From the NCBI RefSeq assembly GCF_001427905.1, contig NZ_LMEF01000013.1, positions 637 through 63,700 on the forward strand: DNA of 63,064 nt, in the 5' to 3' direction. Both the position numbers and the translations under genes were made by a program. The notes under the pieces are model-generated. The model was not told the origin of the DNA. It saw only the letters and a program-made list of their open reading frames with translations, and searched no databases. Of this stretch, positions 15,827 through 25,065 are shown piece by piece (the stretch's first letter is position 1; each line of letters opens with the position of its first letter). The DNA is from Flavobacterium sp. Root420 (lineage in GTDB: Bacteria; Bacteroidota; Bacteroidia; Flavobacteriales; Flavobacteriaceae).

Positions 15827-18127
15827 TTAAAACATAAAGCCGATACTAAACCACGTAAAACTTTTAGACATTTCAGGCGACCAGGATTGTTTAATTTCGA
15901 TTGGGCCAATAATGGTTTCTAATCCGTAACCAACGGCATAACCTGAATATTTCGGCATTGATACCCAATCAACAGTAGAGAAAATATCGTCACCTAAGTT
16001 GGCAAAATTTGCAGAAAAGTTGACGTGATTCTTTTTGAGAATTTCATAATCCAATGTAATTCCCGCTTTTATAAAACTATTTCCAGAAATACTTAAAAAA
16101 TCATACCCGTAGAAATAATTGAAGTTATTTATTTTGTTATAACCGTAACCTCCTAAGATATAATCGAAAAAAGGAACGCTGTCGTTTCCAAAAGTCAGTC
16201 CTGCATCTGCTTCAAATTTAAAAGTTGCTCTCCTAAATAAAGTATTGGCTATCGCAATTTCGGCTTTTGCCATAGAATATGGTTTGAACGTATTGGTATA
16301 ATCAGAAGATCCTAAATACGTTTGTACATCCGTAGAAAAATACAATCCCGAATGTGGAAAGCTTTTATTATCGAATGAATCGTATTTTAAATAGCCAAAT
16401 GCACTAAAATAACTGCTTTTATCTATTACATTATCTGTATTAGATAAAGTTGGTGAATTGATTTTTAAATATTTGTATTCTAAACCACCGCCCATCAAAA
16501 ATTTTTGTACAAAAATGGTCTGAAAATAAGCCTGATTACTAAGATCCAGAAAATCAACATTAATTAAATTGACACCAGGATTTGGAGTAGTTAAATTACC
16601 AAGATTGCTGGTTACATTTCGGTTAAACTGATTTAATCTTGAACGGAATCCAAAGCTGATATTAAAACCATTTTCGACATAATAATTTAAATCATATCTG
16701 AAATTATCTCCTAAAATAATATCTAACGAAGTAATGTCATTTTTTAGAAAAGTTTTTTTGTGAGTAAGATTTAATAGAATTGCACTTTTATAAAGTCCAT
16801 CATAATGCAAACCCAGTTTTAAATAAGTTTGAGTTGGATTTTCTTTCAGTACAAGATCCAAATCATCTTGTTTGCCGTCAGGTTGCAGGCAGTATGAGAT
16901 AGTGCTAAAGTTTTGAGTGGCATTTAAATTATTGATTCCAGTTTTGAGATCATTATAAGTTATAGTGCTCCCGGGTTTAAAACGAAGTTTACCATTGATG
17001 TATTCTTTGGTATAATTATCTAATTTTTCGTTGTTTATTTTTTTGATCTGAAGAGTATCTGAACTTACTTTTAATTTTGGCTTTTTATAAAAATTATCTT
17101 CGTTGACCAACAATTTAATTTTTTCATAAACGGCAAATGTAGCTTCTTCTCCTTTTCTGATAATTTCTTCACCCTTATCAAATGAAATTACACCAAAATC
17201 ACGAATGTCCGGTTTTACATAAACATCAGTATCTTTTATTTTGCTTTTCATTTTATCGATCGACTGAAGATTGGTGATCTGCACTAAAATACGAGTTGCA
17301 TTTTTAAGACTTTTTCTTTTCAATAAATCGTCCTGAACGTCAACACCAATTATGATGTCTGCACCAAGATTACGAACTTCTTTAATGGGGTAGTTGTTGA
17401 CAACACCACCGTCGACTAATAAATTTCCATCAATTTCTACAGGAGTAAATAACGATGGGAATGCCGAACTAGCCATCATGGCCTGAACGAGATTTCCTTT
17501 GTTTAGTAATACTTCTTCACCCGTTTCGATATTGGTTGCAATACATAAAAACGGAGTTGGCAGTTTATTGAAATCACGGATGTGACGCACATTTCTGGTT
17601 AGACTGCTTAATAAATTGTAATTGTACATTCCTTTTGAAAGTGCCTCCGGAATTCCAACCCTGAAATTACTAAATGGTAAAACGATAGCGTATAATTCGT
17701 CATTTTTTTTGCCATAAAAGTTTTTCGATGATCTTGGAATGTAGTCGTTAATCAATTCATCAAAATTAGTTTTTTTGAAAATGGAATCAATTTGAGAAGC
17801 ATTGTAGCCAGAAGCATAAAGTCCGCCAATTACGGCTCCCATACTGGTTCCGCCAATATAATCGATTTTTATTCCTGCCTCTTCCAAAACTTTTAAAACA
17901 CCAATATGTGCAAAGCCTTTAGCACCACCACCACTTAAAACCAAACCAATTTTAGGACGTTTTACACTATCTTGTTTTTGTTCCTGTGAAAAAGATTTTT
18001 CAGGACTAAGTACTAATAAGGTAAGAAACATGGTTATGCTCCAGAAAGTGCCGATTGTTATCGGGGCGAAAAAAAATCCTTTTGACCGGGACCGGGTATT
18101 GGAAATGGGAAGTTGGTTTGGGCACAT
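15827..18127 (-). CDS. Patatin-like phospholipase fused to an outer-membrane barrel
   Basis: A patatin domain is joined to a C-terminal BamA/Omp85-like barrel, the architecture of PlpD-type (type Vd) proteins. I start at the ATG at 18125-18127 (766 residues). The frame continues 3 codons upstream to a TTG, and an alternative ATG lies at 18029-18031 just before the hydrophobic core. Numbering from the TTG, a basic, hydrophobic signal segment ends near FSQ (49-51). The patatin hallmarks are the oxyanion loop GGGAKG (69-74), the nucleophile elbow GTSMG with S98, and VDGG with D242. The C-terminal half has POTRA-like and repeated aromatic beta-strand segments and ends FTWFSIGFMF. It follows uvrC and a small secreted-protein gene on the same strand. 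Confidence 0.9.
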   Translation of the reverse strand: MCPNQLPISNTRSRSKGFFFAPITIGTFWSITMFLTLLVLSPEKSFSQEQKQDSVKRPKIGLVLSGGGAKGFAHIGVLKVLEEAGIKIDYIGGTSMGAVIGGLYASGYNASQIDSIFKKTNFDELINDYIPRSSKNFYGKKNDELYAIVLPFSNFRVGIPEALSKGMYNYNLLSSLTRNVRHIRDFNKLPTPFLCIATNIETGEEVLLNKGNLVQAMMASSAFPSLFTPVEIDGNLLVDGGVVNNYPIKEVRNLGADIIIGVDVQDDLLKRKSLKNATRILVQITNLQSIDKMKSKIKDTDVYVKPDIRDFGVISFDKGEEIIRKGEEATFAVYEKIKLLVNEDNFYKKPKLKVSSDTLQIKKINNEKLDNYTKEYINGKLRFKPGSTITYNDLKTGINNLNATQNFSTISYCLQPDGKQDDLDLVLKENPTQTYLKLGLHYDGLYKSAILLNLTHKKTFLKNDITSLDIILGDNFRYDLNYYVENGFNISFGFRSRLNQFNRNVTSNLGNLTTPNPGVNLINVDFLDLSNQAYFQTIFVQKFLMGGGLEYKYLKINSPTLSNTDNVIDKSSYFSAFGYLKYDSFDNKSFPHSGLYFSTDVQTYLGSSDYTNTFKPYSMAKAEIAIANTLFRRATFKFEADAGLTFGNDSVPFFDYILGGYGYNKINNFNYFYGYDFLSISGNSFIKAGITLDYEILKKNHVNFSANFANLGDDIFSTVDWVSMPKYSGYAVGYGLETIIGPIEIKQSWSPEMSKSFTWFSIGFMF

Positions 18128-18187
18128 AAAAAACAACTAGTTGGTTTTGTAAAAGTCGGCAATTTTTTTTGCTTTTGATCGATTATC

Positions 18188-18700
18188 TTAATATGATTCT
18201 GTTTTTGAAAGTATTAATTTTTTATTACGATCATATTTCCAGATGTCATTGTGTGTTCTTGCGCCGCCCCTGCAACTTGAGGTAAGTGTTTTTTTAGTTT
18301 TATCTACTTTTACATCGCAAAACATATCACATTTTGGATTGAAATTAGTTGGAAACTCTAAGAGGTCAAATTGTTGCGTTTTTGGATTGAAAATAAAAAT
18401 CTGATAGATGGAATAAACTCCCATTCCATCATCTGTATGAAAAGAAGCAAAATCGGTGAAACCATCAAAATTATAATCGTTGGTTTCTAAGTGGGAATCT
18501 TTTCCGGTTATCGAAGCTTCAATATTTTTTATTATTTGAGTTTTTGCGGTTTTGGAACTTTTTACTTCTAAATTTTCAAAATTATTGGTGTAGTGTACAT
18601 CGATTTTATTTTTGTCTTTTTGCAAAAATGAAATGTCGTTTTGGCTATACGAAACGGTTAAATTGCACAGCAGAAAAATAGATAAAATATGCTTTTTCAA
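18188..18700 (-). CDS. Secreted protein with FG-GAP-like/XAC2610-type segment
   Basis: The 170-residue protein initiates at a TTG (18698-18700), the first start after an in-frame stop, and has a signal peptide (MKKHILSIFLLCNLTVSYS). The mature part contains YNFDGFTDFASFHTDDGMG, a calcium-binding-like integrin repeat sequence, followed by YQIFIFNPKTQQFDLLE and a cysteine pair (CDMFCDV), resembling XAC2610-type small exported proteins of unknown role. The start lies only two codons beyond the uvrC stop and in the same reading frame, so it is probably translated by reinitiation. The gene is read between uvrC and the patatin gene. Confidence 0.7.
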   Translation of the reverse strand: MKKHILSIFLLCNLTVSYSQNDISFLQKDKNKIDVHYTNNFENLEVKSSKTAKTQIIKNIEASITGKDSHLETNDYNFDGFTDFASFHTDDGMGVYSIYQIFIFNPKTQQFDLLEFPTNFNPKCDMFCDVKVDKTKKTLTSSCRGGARTHNDIWKYDRNKKLILSKTESY

Positions 18701-18706
18701 AATGAA

Positions 18707-20506
18707 TCAGTTTTCTTTAGGATGATAGAATTCGACAATTTTTTTTGCTCTTGATACTCCTATAACGTCAGATATCTCTTTTTCTGAAGCTAATTTTAAT
18801 CTTTTAACACTTTTGAAATGTTGTATTAAAGTCAGCATGGTTTTTTCGCCTATACCAGGAATGCTTTCTACAGACGAATTAAGTGCCGCTTTGCTACGTT
18901 TATCACGGTGAAATGTGATTCCGAAACGGTGCGCTTCGTTACGCAATTGTTGAATTACTTTTAATGTTTCCGATTTTTTATCCAAATATAATGGAATAGA
19001 ATCGCCGGGATAAAAAAGCTCCTCAAGACGTTTTGCAATTCCGATAATCGCAATTTTTCCACGTAAACCTAAATCGTCAATACTTTTTAAGGCTGCTGAT
19101 AGTTGTCCTTTTCCACCATCAATAATTATAAGTTGCGGCAGAGGCTCATTTTCATCGAGTAATCTTTTGTAGCGGCGATATACAATTTCAGTCATCGATG
19201 CAAAATCGTCAGGGCCTTCAACGGTTTTTACATTAAAATGACGGTAATCTTTTTTACTTGGTTTCCCATCTTTAAAGACAACACAGGCTGCCACCGGATT
19301 TGTTCCCTGAATGTTCGAGTTATCAAAACATTCTATATGTCGTGGCTCCGCCGGCAAGCGTAAATCTTTTTGCATTTGCGCCATGATACGCTTTACATGT
19401 CGGTCCGGATCTACAATTTGTAATTGTTTCAATTGTTCGATTCGATAGAATTTGGCATTTCTGATCGATAAATCTAAAATCTGTTTTTTATCTCCATGTT
19501 GCGGAACCGTGGTTTTGATTTTTTCTCCTAAATCAACTTCAAACGGAACAATAACTTCTTTTGATAATAAATGAAAGCGTTCTCGAAGTTCGATTATGGC
19601 TAATTCTAATAATTCTTCGTCGCTTTCGTCGAGTTTTTTCTTGATTTCTAAAGTGTGCGAACGAATAATCGATCCGTGTGAAATTTGCAGAAAATTGACA
19701 TAAGCAGCACTTTCATCAGAGACAATCGAGAAAACATCAATATTGGTAATTTTCGGATTAACAATAGTAGATCTTGATTGGTAATTCTCGAGGACTTCTA
19801 TTTTTTCCTTGATTTTTTGGGCTTCTTCAAAACGTAAATCCTGTGCATATTGATTCATTAAACGTTTGAAATCTTTCATGCTTTCTTTGAAATTTCCTTT
19901 CAGAATTTCACGAATAGCATCAACTTGTCGCTGATAATTTGCTAACGATTCTATCCCTTCACAAGGACCTTTGCAATTACCAATATGATATTCCAGACAA
20001 ACTTTAAATTTACCCGAATTTATATTCGATTCACTCAAATCATAATTGCAGGTCCGTAAAGGATACAATTCTTTGATTAACTCTAAAATCGTATGTACAG
20101 TTTTGAAATTGGTATATGGGCCAAAATATTCAGAACCATCTTTTACCATTCTTCGGGTAGAAAATATTCTTGAAAAAGGTTCTTTTTTAATACAAAGCCA
20201 TGGGTAACTTTTATCATCCCGAAGCAGCACATTATAACGCGGTTGCAATGTTTTGATTAAGTTGTTTTCTAATAAAAGCGCATCGGTTTCGGTAGGAACA
20301 ACGATGTGTTTTATGGTTACAATTTTTTTTACGAGTACATTCGTTTTTGCCGTATCGTGAATTTTATTGAAGTAGGAGGAAACTCTTTTTTTTAAATTTT
20401 TGGCTTTTCCAACGTACAATATTTTTTCGTCTTTATCATAATATTGATACACACCGGGATTGTCCGGCAAGGTTTGTATTTGAAGTAATAAAGACGGTTT
20501 TTGCAT
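18707..20506 (-). CDS. uvrC: UvrABC excinuclease subunit C
   Basis: UvrC makes the two incisions around a bulky DNA lesion during nucleotide excision repair. The 599-residue protein shows the domains in order: GIY-YIG nuclease (about 14-90, NPGVYQYYDKDEKILYVGKA), a cysteine-rich linker (TCNYDLSE...CLEYHIGNCKGPC), the UVR helix (about 200-240, FEEAQKIKEKIEVLENY), an RNase H-like nuclease (about 385-540, HIECFDNSNIQGTNPVAACV and LIIIDGGKGQLSAAL) and C-terminal helix-hairpin-helix motifs (VESIPGIGEKTMLTLIQHFK). A TAAATTTG box on the minus strand (20591-20598) is a candidate -7 element. It heads the uvrC, secreted protein, patatin set. Confidence 0.97.
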   Translation of the reverse strand: MQKPSLLLQIQTLPDNPGVYQYYDKDEKILYVGKAKNLKKRVSSYFNKIHDTAKTNVLVKKIVTIKHIVVPTETDALLLENNLIKTLQPRYNVLLRDDKSYPWLCIKKEPFSRIFSTRRMVKDGSEYFGPYTNFKTVHTILELIKELYPLRTCNYDLSESNINSGKFKVCLEYHIGNCKGPCEGIESLANYQRQVDAIREILKGNFKESMKDFKRLMNQYAQDLRFEEAQKIKEKIEVLENYQSRSTIVNPKITNIDVFSIVSDESAAYVNFLQISHGSIIRSHTLEIKKKLDESDEELLELAIIELRERFHLLSKEVIVPFEVDLGEKIKTTVPQHGDKKQILDLSIRNAKFYRIEQLKQLQIVDPDRHVKRIMAQMQKDLRLPAEPRHIECFDNSNIQGTNPVAACVVFKDGKPSKKDYRHFNVKTVEGPDDFASMTEIVYRRYKRLLDENEPLPQLIIIDGGKGQLSAALKSIDDLGLRGKIAIIGIAKRLEELFYPGDSIPLYLDKKSETLKVIQQLRNEAHRFGITFHRDKRSKAALNSSVESIPGIGEKTMLTLIQHFKSVKRLKLASEKEISDVIGVSRAKKIVEFYHPKEN

Positions 20507-20643
20507 TCTGTTTTTGTTTCTGAAGATGGTCGAAAAGCACTCTGAAAAACCACTTTGTTTTTCCTGAGAAGCTTAACATGGATTTAGAGTCAAATTTACG
20601 AAATCAAAAGAATAATTTCTATATTTAGATTTTATAATTCTAT

Positions 20644-21621
20644 ATGAAAAATAACAAACCCATGATTATTTTTGGCGAACCGGTTTTGCCAGGAGAAAAT
20701 AGAACAATAAACGTTGAAATTGCCCGATTGCATACGACGACAAAATTGAATATTCCGGTTATTGTGCGTCGTTCTAAAATAGATGGTCCGGTAGTTTTGT
20801 TCTCAGCCGGAATTCACGGCGACGAAATAAACGGAGTCGAAGTTGTACGCCAGTTAATCAGCAAAAAAATAAATCGGCCAACACGAGGAACGATTATTTG
20901 CATCCCAATTATCAATATGTATGGTTTTGTAAATAAATCCCGTGAGTTTCCAGACGGTCGCGATTTAAATCGGGTTTTCCCGGGAAGTAAAAAAGGTTCT
21001 TTGGCGAGTCGTTTTGCGTTTCATATTGTGGCTGAGATTTTGCCAGTTATAAATTATGCCGTCGATTTTCATGCCGGAGGTGCCAGCCGATTTAATGCGC
21101 CTCAAATCAGGATAACCGAAAATAATCCTGAATTGAGACTTCTGGCGGATGTGTTTAATGCGCCATTTACCTTGTATTCGAAGAATATTGCTGGCTCGTT
21201 TAGAAATACATCTGAAAAAGCCAATGTAAAAATGTTGCTTTTTGAAGGAGGAAAATCATTAGATATCAATAATGTAATTGCAAATGAAGGTGTAATGGGG
21301 GTGAAGCGCTTACTGAATTACCTGAATATGCTTGATCCAAAACAAATTGTTGAAGATGCTGTTCATCCTTCGATTTATATCAAATATTCGGTTTGGTTGC
21401 GAGCAAAGTGTTCGGGCTTGTTGCATGATTACAATTTGATTGGAAAGTTTGTAACCAAAGGAACTATTTTAGCCATTATAACAGATCCGTTTGGTAAATT
21501 CGAGCAAAAAGTAAAAGCGCCGCATGATGGCTACATTATCAACGCCAACCATTCGCCAATTGTTTACGAGGGCGATGCGATTTACCATATTTCTAAAACC
21601 CTTCCTGATGGCGACGAATAA
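20644..21621 (+). CDS. Succinylglutamate desuccinylase/aspartoacylase-family zinc hydrolase
   Basis: The 325-residue protein has the M14-like zinc carboxypeptidase fold of the AstE/aspartoacylase family. The first metal motif is in SAGIHGDEINGVEVV (His and Glu), a basic substrate-binding segment follows at FPDGRDLNRVFPGS, and the third ligand sits in VDFHAGGASRFNAPQI. The C-terminal domain KVKAPHDGYIINANHSPIVY resembles a biotinyl/lipoyl-like barrel found in this group. These enzymes cleave amide bonds of N-acyl amino acids or related compounds; the substrate is not predictable. The 3' end overlaps the fau start by 14 bases, implying an operon. Confidence 0.87.
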   Translation: MKNNKPMIIFGEPVLPGENRTINVEIARLHTTTKLNIPVIVRRSKIDGPVVLFSAGIHGDEINGVEVVRQLISKKINRPTRGTIICIPIINMYGFVNKSREFPDGRDLNRVFPGSKKGSLASRFAFHIVAEILPVINYAVDFHAGGASRFNAPQIRITENNPELRLLADVFNAPFTLYSKNIAGSFRNTSEKANVKMLLFEGGKSLDINNVIANEGVMGVKRLLNYLNMLDPKQIVEDAVHPSIYIKYSVWLRAKCSGLLHDYNLIGKFVTKGTILAIITDPFGKFEQKVKAPHDGYIINANHSPIVYEGDAIYHISKTLPDGDE

Positions 21622-22177
21622 AAAAGAATTACGATTGCATTATAAAAATCTTCGGGCAACACTTTCCATGGATGAAATCGAAGAAAAGAGTTTGGCCATA
21701 GCCAATGAAGTATTGCAATTGCCCATTTGGGATAAAATCTATTACCATGTTTTTCTTCCGATTGAAGAACAGAAAGAAGTGAACACCGAATATATTTTAC
21801 ATTTACTCTCCGGAAAAGACAAAGAAATTGTGATTTCAAAAAGTGATTTTGGCTCGAGAAAAATGGCTCATTTTTTATTGACAGATAATACCAAAATTAA
21901 GAAAAATGAATATAATATTCCGGAACCTGTAAATGGTTTGCCAGTTCCATCAGAAACAATAGAAGTGGTTTTTGTTCCACTTTTAGCGTTTGATGTTTTT
22001 GGAAATCGTATAGGTTACGGAAAAGGATTTTACGATAAATTCTTAGCCGAATGCAAACAAGAAACCATCAAGATTGGACTTTCGTTTTTTGAAGCCGTCA
22101 AACAAATAGATGACGTTTTTGAATCTGATGTAAAGCTGGATTATTGCGTAACGCCTGACTTGGTGTATAAATTTTAA
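21608..22177 (+). CDS. fau: 5-formyltetrahydrofolate cyclo-ligase
   Basis: This enzyme converts 5-formyl-THF to 5,10-methenyl-THF using ATP, salvaging a stored folate form. I place the start at the ATG at 21608 (MATNKKELRLHYKNLRATLS, 189 residues) inside the end of the upstream gene, because the family begins with such a basic K-x-x-L-R helix. Longer translations from the same frame start would add an unrelated 28 residues. The family signatures are visible: FLPIEEQKEVNTEYI for folate-binding strands, and the C-terminal ATP loop VPLLAFDVFGNRIGYGKGFYDKFL. The 14-base overlap suggests coupled translation. Confidence 0.92.
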   Translation: MATNKKELRLHYKNLRATLSMDEIEEKSLAIANEVLQLPIWDKIYYHVFLPIEEQKEVNTEYILHLLSGKDKEIVISKSDFGSRKMAHFLLTDNTKIKKNEYNIPEPVNGLPVPSETIEVVFVPLLAFDVFGNRIGYGKGFYDKFLAECKQETIKIGLSFFEAVKQIDDVFESDVKLDYCVTPDLVYKF

Positions 22178-22185
22178 AATTTTCA

Positions 22186-22204
22186 CCATATAAGTGATAT
22201 AAGT
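22186..22204 (+). repeat. Dispersed repeat CCATATAAGTGATATAAGT, copy 1
   Basis: The 19-base sequence at 22186-22204 recurs exactly, in inverse orientation, at 61138-61156, and similarity continues weakly beyond it (attta). A related cttatatcagt lies nearby at 22241-22251. It looks like a dispersed flavobacterial intergenic element placed just downstream of genes. Confidence 0.65.
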
Positions 22205-22262
22205 AAATTTAAGTTTTAGATCACTGCAAAGCAAAATATACTTATATCAGTTGTAAAAATGT

Positions 22263-22306
22263 AAAATCCCAAATTCCGATTTTAAAAGTTGGAATTTGGG
22301 ATTTTT
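22263..22306. terminator. Bidirectional terminator between fau and batE
   Basis: The stem aaatcccaaattcc (22264-22277) / ggaatttgggattt (22291-22304) has T-rich sequence on both sides. It can serve fau on the plus strand and batE on the minus strand, which converge here. Confidence 0.8.
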
Positions 22307-22326
22307 ATATTGTAATTTTAGAAATC

Positions 22327-23073
22327 TTATTTCACTTCTTTAATTGTTGAAGCATCAATCCAGCCTTCGGTTCCGTCTGTCAGTTCTATTTTTTTCCAGT
22401 TTAAAAGTGTTTCCGTAACGTATACTTTAGCTCCTTCATGCAATAAGAAAATAGCAGATCCGGCTTTTTGTGGTTCACTTCTCACTTCGCTCACTTCTGA
22501 AAAAACAATTGCCGGGCGATCGTTGTCATAATGATTTTTCTCTGACATTGCCGCTGCAACACTTAGAAGTACAGCAAGCAACAATATAAACATTCCAATG
22601 AAATACATTCTTTTTGAAAGCGTATGCTGTGAAAAGTAATATCCAATAAAACTCAATAAGAAAAGAAAAGCAATTCCGATAGCAATTTTAGCCCACGTAT
22701 TATAGTCAAAAATCCCGGTAAAATTCTGAATCAGTTTTGCAAAACCTACTTTCGGGATTTCTTTAATCTCATCAATAGTTAGTTTTTTTGCAAATTTTAA
22801 GTTGTTTAAAGTCTGTTCATCATGTGGTTTTAAAACCAATGCTCTCTCATAATTATAAATAGAAGGCGCCACTTTATTGAGTTTATAATAACAATTGCCC
22901 AAATTAAAATACAATTCAGCCGAATGTTGCTTATTTTCTTTAAGAACATTTTCATACTCCTGTGCGGCCTGCTCAAACTTATTATCCTGATACAAAAGAT
23001 TCCCTTTCTCAAAGCTGCTTTGAGCAAAGAAAATCTGAGTAATTAATAAAAAGAGATATACTATATTTTTCAT
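22327..23073 (-). CDS. batE: BatE: TPR protein with C-terminal SH3-like domain
   Basis: I use the ATG at 23071-23073 (MKNIVYLFLLITQIFFAQSS, 248 residues), which opens a signal peptide; the longer frame upstream is unlikely. Tetratricopeptide repeats follow (KGNLLYQDNKFEQAAQEYEN, HSAELYFNLGNCYYKLNKVA and SIYNYERALVLKPHDEQTLN). Two membrane helices come next (AKIAIGIAFLFLLSFIGYYF and YFIGMFILLLAVLLSVAAAM), then a C-terminal bacterial SH3-like segment (VRSEPQKAGSAIFLLHEGAK to WIDASTIKEVK). BatE closes the bat locus, implicated in aerotolerance in Bacteroides and Leptospira and in envelope functions elsewhere. The gap to batD is 121 bases. Confidence 0.88.
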   Translation of the reverse strand: MKNIVYLFLLITQIFFAQSSFEKGNLLYQDNKFEQAAQEYENVLKENKQHSAELYFNLGNCYYKLNKVAPSIYNYERALVLKPHDEQTLNNLKFAKKLTIDEIKEIPKVGFAKLIQNFTGIFDYNTWAKIAIGIAFLFLLSFIGYYFSQHTLSKRMYFIGMFILLLAVLLSVAAAMSEKNHYDNDRPAIVFSEVSEVRSEPQKAGSAIFLLHEGAKVYVTETLLNWKKIELTDGTEGWIDASTIKEVK

Positions 23074-23194
23074 TCTTATTTTATTTAAATAGGAAAGCTT
23101 TTCGAAAACTTTCAAACTTTGTGAACTTAAAATCAACACAATCCAAATCACTTTTCTTAGCGCACTTTGCGGTAAAATAATTTGCGGTTAAAAT

Positions 23195-24949
23195 TTAAAC
23201 AATCTGTTTTTCTAATTCTGAAATAATTAAAACAGCCTTATCGTAATCCTGCTGAATCGAAGCGCTTGAAGCCGGAGCATAACGTGCAAATTCACAGTTT
23301 TCTGTCAAATTAATGAAACTCTGAACTGTTTCCGGATTTGCTTTTCTTGACAATAGTAATTCTCGAATATTGTCTTTGCTCATTTCTGAAGTTTCAATAT
23401 GCAGTTTCGCTTTCAGGAAATTATGCATTGCTTTTTCCAAAGCAATATAAAATGGCTCTTTGTTATTAAGTTGTTTCTTGGCTTCAGACAGATATTTCTT
23501 CGCCAGTTTATTGTTCATTTTAATTCGGTTTCCGGTAACATCGCTGTCAATTGCTTCTTTTTTCTTTTTAACTAAAACAATAATTGGTAAGATTAAGAAA
23601 GGAGCCAGCAACAATCCGTAATATAAATTCGAACCATAAAAATCGTTTTTAGCCATTGAGACTAAAGTAGTTTTTAGCTTGATATATTTGAATTGCTCTG
23701 TTTTTGTAATAACGTTTTTAGCAGCATTTGCCGTTGCGTTTGCTTCCGCCTGCATTGGTCCGTCTAAAACATCAACCGTAATTTCCTGAGAAGTTATCGT
23801 TTTGTATGATCCGGAGCTCAAATCAAAATACGAAAACTGCATTGGTTTGATAGTATACTTCCCTTTGTATTGCGGAATTATAGTATACTTATCCGATATT
23901 TTTCCTGACATTCCAGACAATGAAGTAGTCACTTTCTCGTCATGAACAGGATCGTACATCTCTAATGCATTTGGTACAACCGGTTTTGGAAGTGTAAACA
24001 ATTTCATGTTTCCGCTTCCAGCAGCACTTACAACCAAATCAAGACTTTCGCCATTTTTTAAAGTAGTTTTTGAAGGTGTAACCGTAAAATTAAATTTACC
24101 AACAGCACCTGTAAAACCTTCTGGCTTACTACCTTCTGGAAGTGGTCTCACATTGATGGTTTTAGCTCCTGCCGAAACAACTTTATTGTCCTCAGACAGA
24201 ATCATTTGGCCAAACATGTCACGTCGATTTGTAGGTAGTTGTACCCCAATATCGAGTGAAAGAGGTTCAATTGTGAGTTTTCCTGATTTTTGAGGATATA
24301 AAATGGTCTTTTTCAATACCACAAAATAGCATCTTTGCCCTTTGTAACTTCCTTCCTCAATAGCTAACTGTTTGATTTCTATATTCTGATTCCAGAAATC
24401 ATTATATTTTGGTTTTCCAAGTTCTTTAAAACCGGTAACATTAATGTTGTTGAAGTATAATTTATAAACCACAGTGATTGGTTCATTCAAATACGGATTT
24501 GTTTTTGAAATTTCAGCTACCAGATTCAATGTCTCGCTTCCTGCACCGCCTTGTGGTCTAGGATCGCTTGGATCTCTTTCCTCAGCAACCGCATTGGTTA
24601 CAACGATTTTTTGAGGAGTCGTTTTGTATTTCTGCCCATTAAACTCGATTGCAGCCTGTTTAATCGTTAAAGTTCCTTTTTGTGCTGGCTGTAATATATA
24701 AGAATATATTTTTTGAAAAGAGCTTCGTCCGTTAACCCAGGATTGACTTATTTGCTGACTTGGTCCTGCTACAATTCTAAATCCGTCAAATGAAGGCTGT
24801 TCGAAGTTATCCCCGTCAACATTCATGATGAAGTCAATACGAAGTCTTTCGTTTATACCAAGCGAGTTCTTGCTTACTCTGGCTTCAAATTGAACTTGAG
24901 CCATAAGCCCCTGAAAAGTGAATAGTAATAGAATTAAATATCTTTTCAT
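23195..24949 (-). CDS. batD: BatD: oxygen-tolerance family membrane protein
   Basis: The 584-residue protein has a signal peptide (MKRYLILLLFTFQGLMA) and a long extracytoplasmic part of tandem immunoglobulin-like beta domains with BatD signatures (VQFEARVSKNSLGINERLRI, GPSQQISQSWVNGRSSFQKI and ILQPAQKGTLTI, with later repeats). One transmembrane helix (about residue 450, YYGLLLAPFLILPIIVLVKK) and a cytosolic helical tail of some 110 residues follow. BatD is thought to sit in the periplasm with the VWA proteins BatA and BatB. The gene is separated from batC by 116 bases and from batE by 121 bases. Confidence 0.92.
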   Translation of the reverse strand: MKRYLILLLFTFQGLMAQVQFEARVSKNSLGINERLRIDFIMNVDGDNFEQPSFDGFRIVAGPSQQISQSWVNGRSSFQKIYSYILQPAQKGTLTIKQAAIEFNGQKYKTTPQKIVVTNAVAEERDPSDPRPQGGAGSETLNLVAEISKTNPYLNEPITVVYKLYFNNINVTGFKELGKPKYNDFWNQNIEIKQLAIEEGSYKGQRCYFVVLKKTILYPQKSGKLTIEPLSLDIGVQLPTNRRDMFGQMILSEDNKVVSAGAKTINVRPLPEGSKPEGFTGAVGKFNFTVTPSKTTLKNGESLDLVVSAAGSGNMKLFTLPKPVVPNALEMYDPVHDEKVTTSLSGMSGKISDKYTIIPQYKGKYTIKPMQFSYFDLSSGSYKTITSQEITVDVLDGPMQAEANATANAAKNVITKTEQFKYIKLKTTLVSMAKNDFYGSNLYYGLLLAPFLILPIIVLVKKKKEAIDSDVTGNRIKMNNKLAKKYLSEAKKQLNNKEPFYIALEKAMHNFLKAKLHIETSEMSKDNIRELLLSRKANPETVQSFINLTENCEFARYAPASSASIQQDYDKAVLIISELEKQIV

Positions 24950-25065
24950 TAATTTGTTTCAGTTTTGTTTAACTGTTTAATTGTTATTTGTTTAATCGGT
25001 TTTTTAAAGTTTTATTGTCTATTCGAATAAACACTTAAACGAATAAACGATTTACCACAAAAAAT

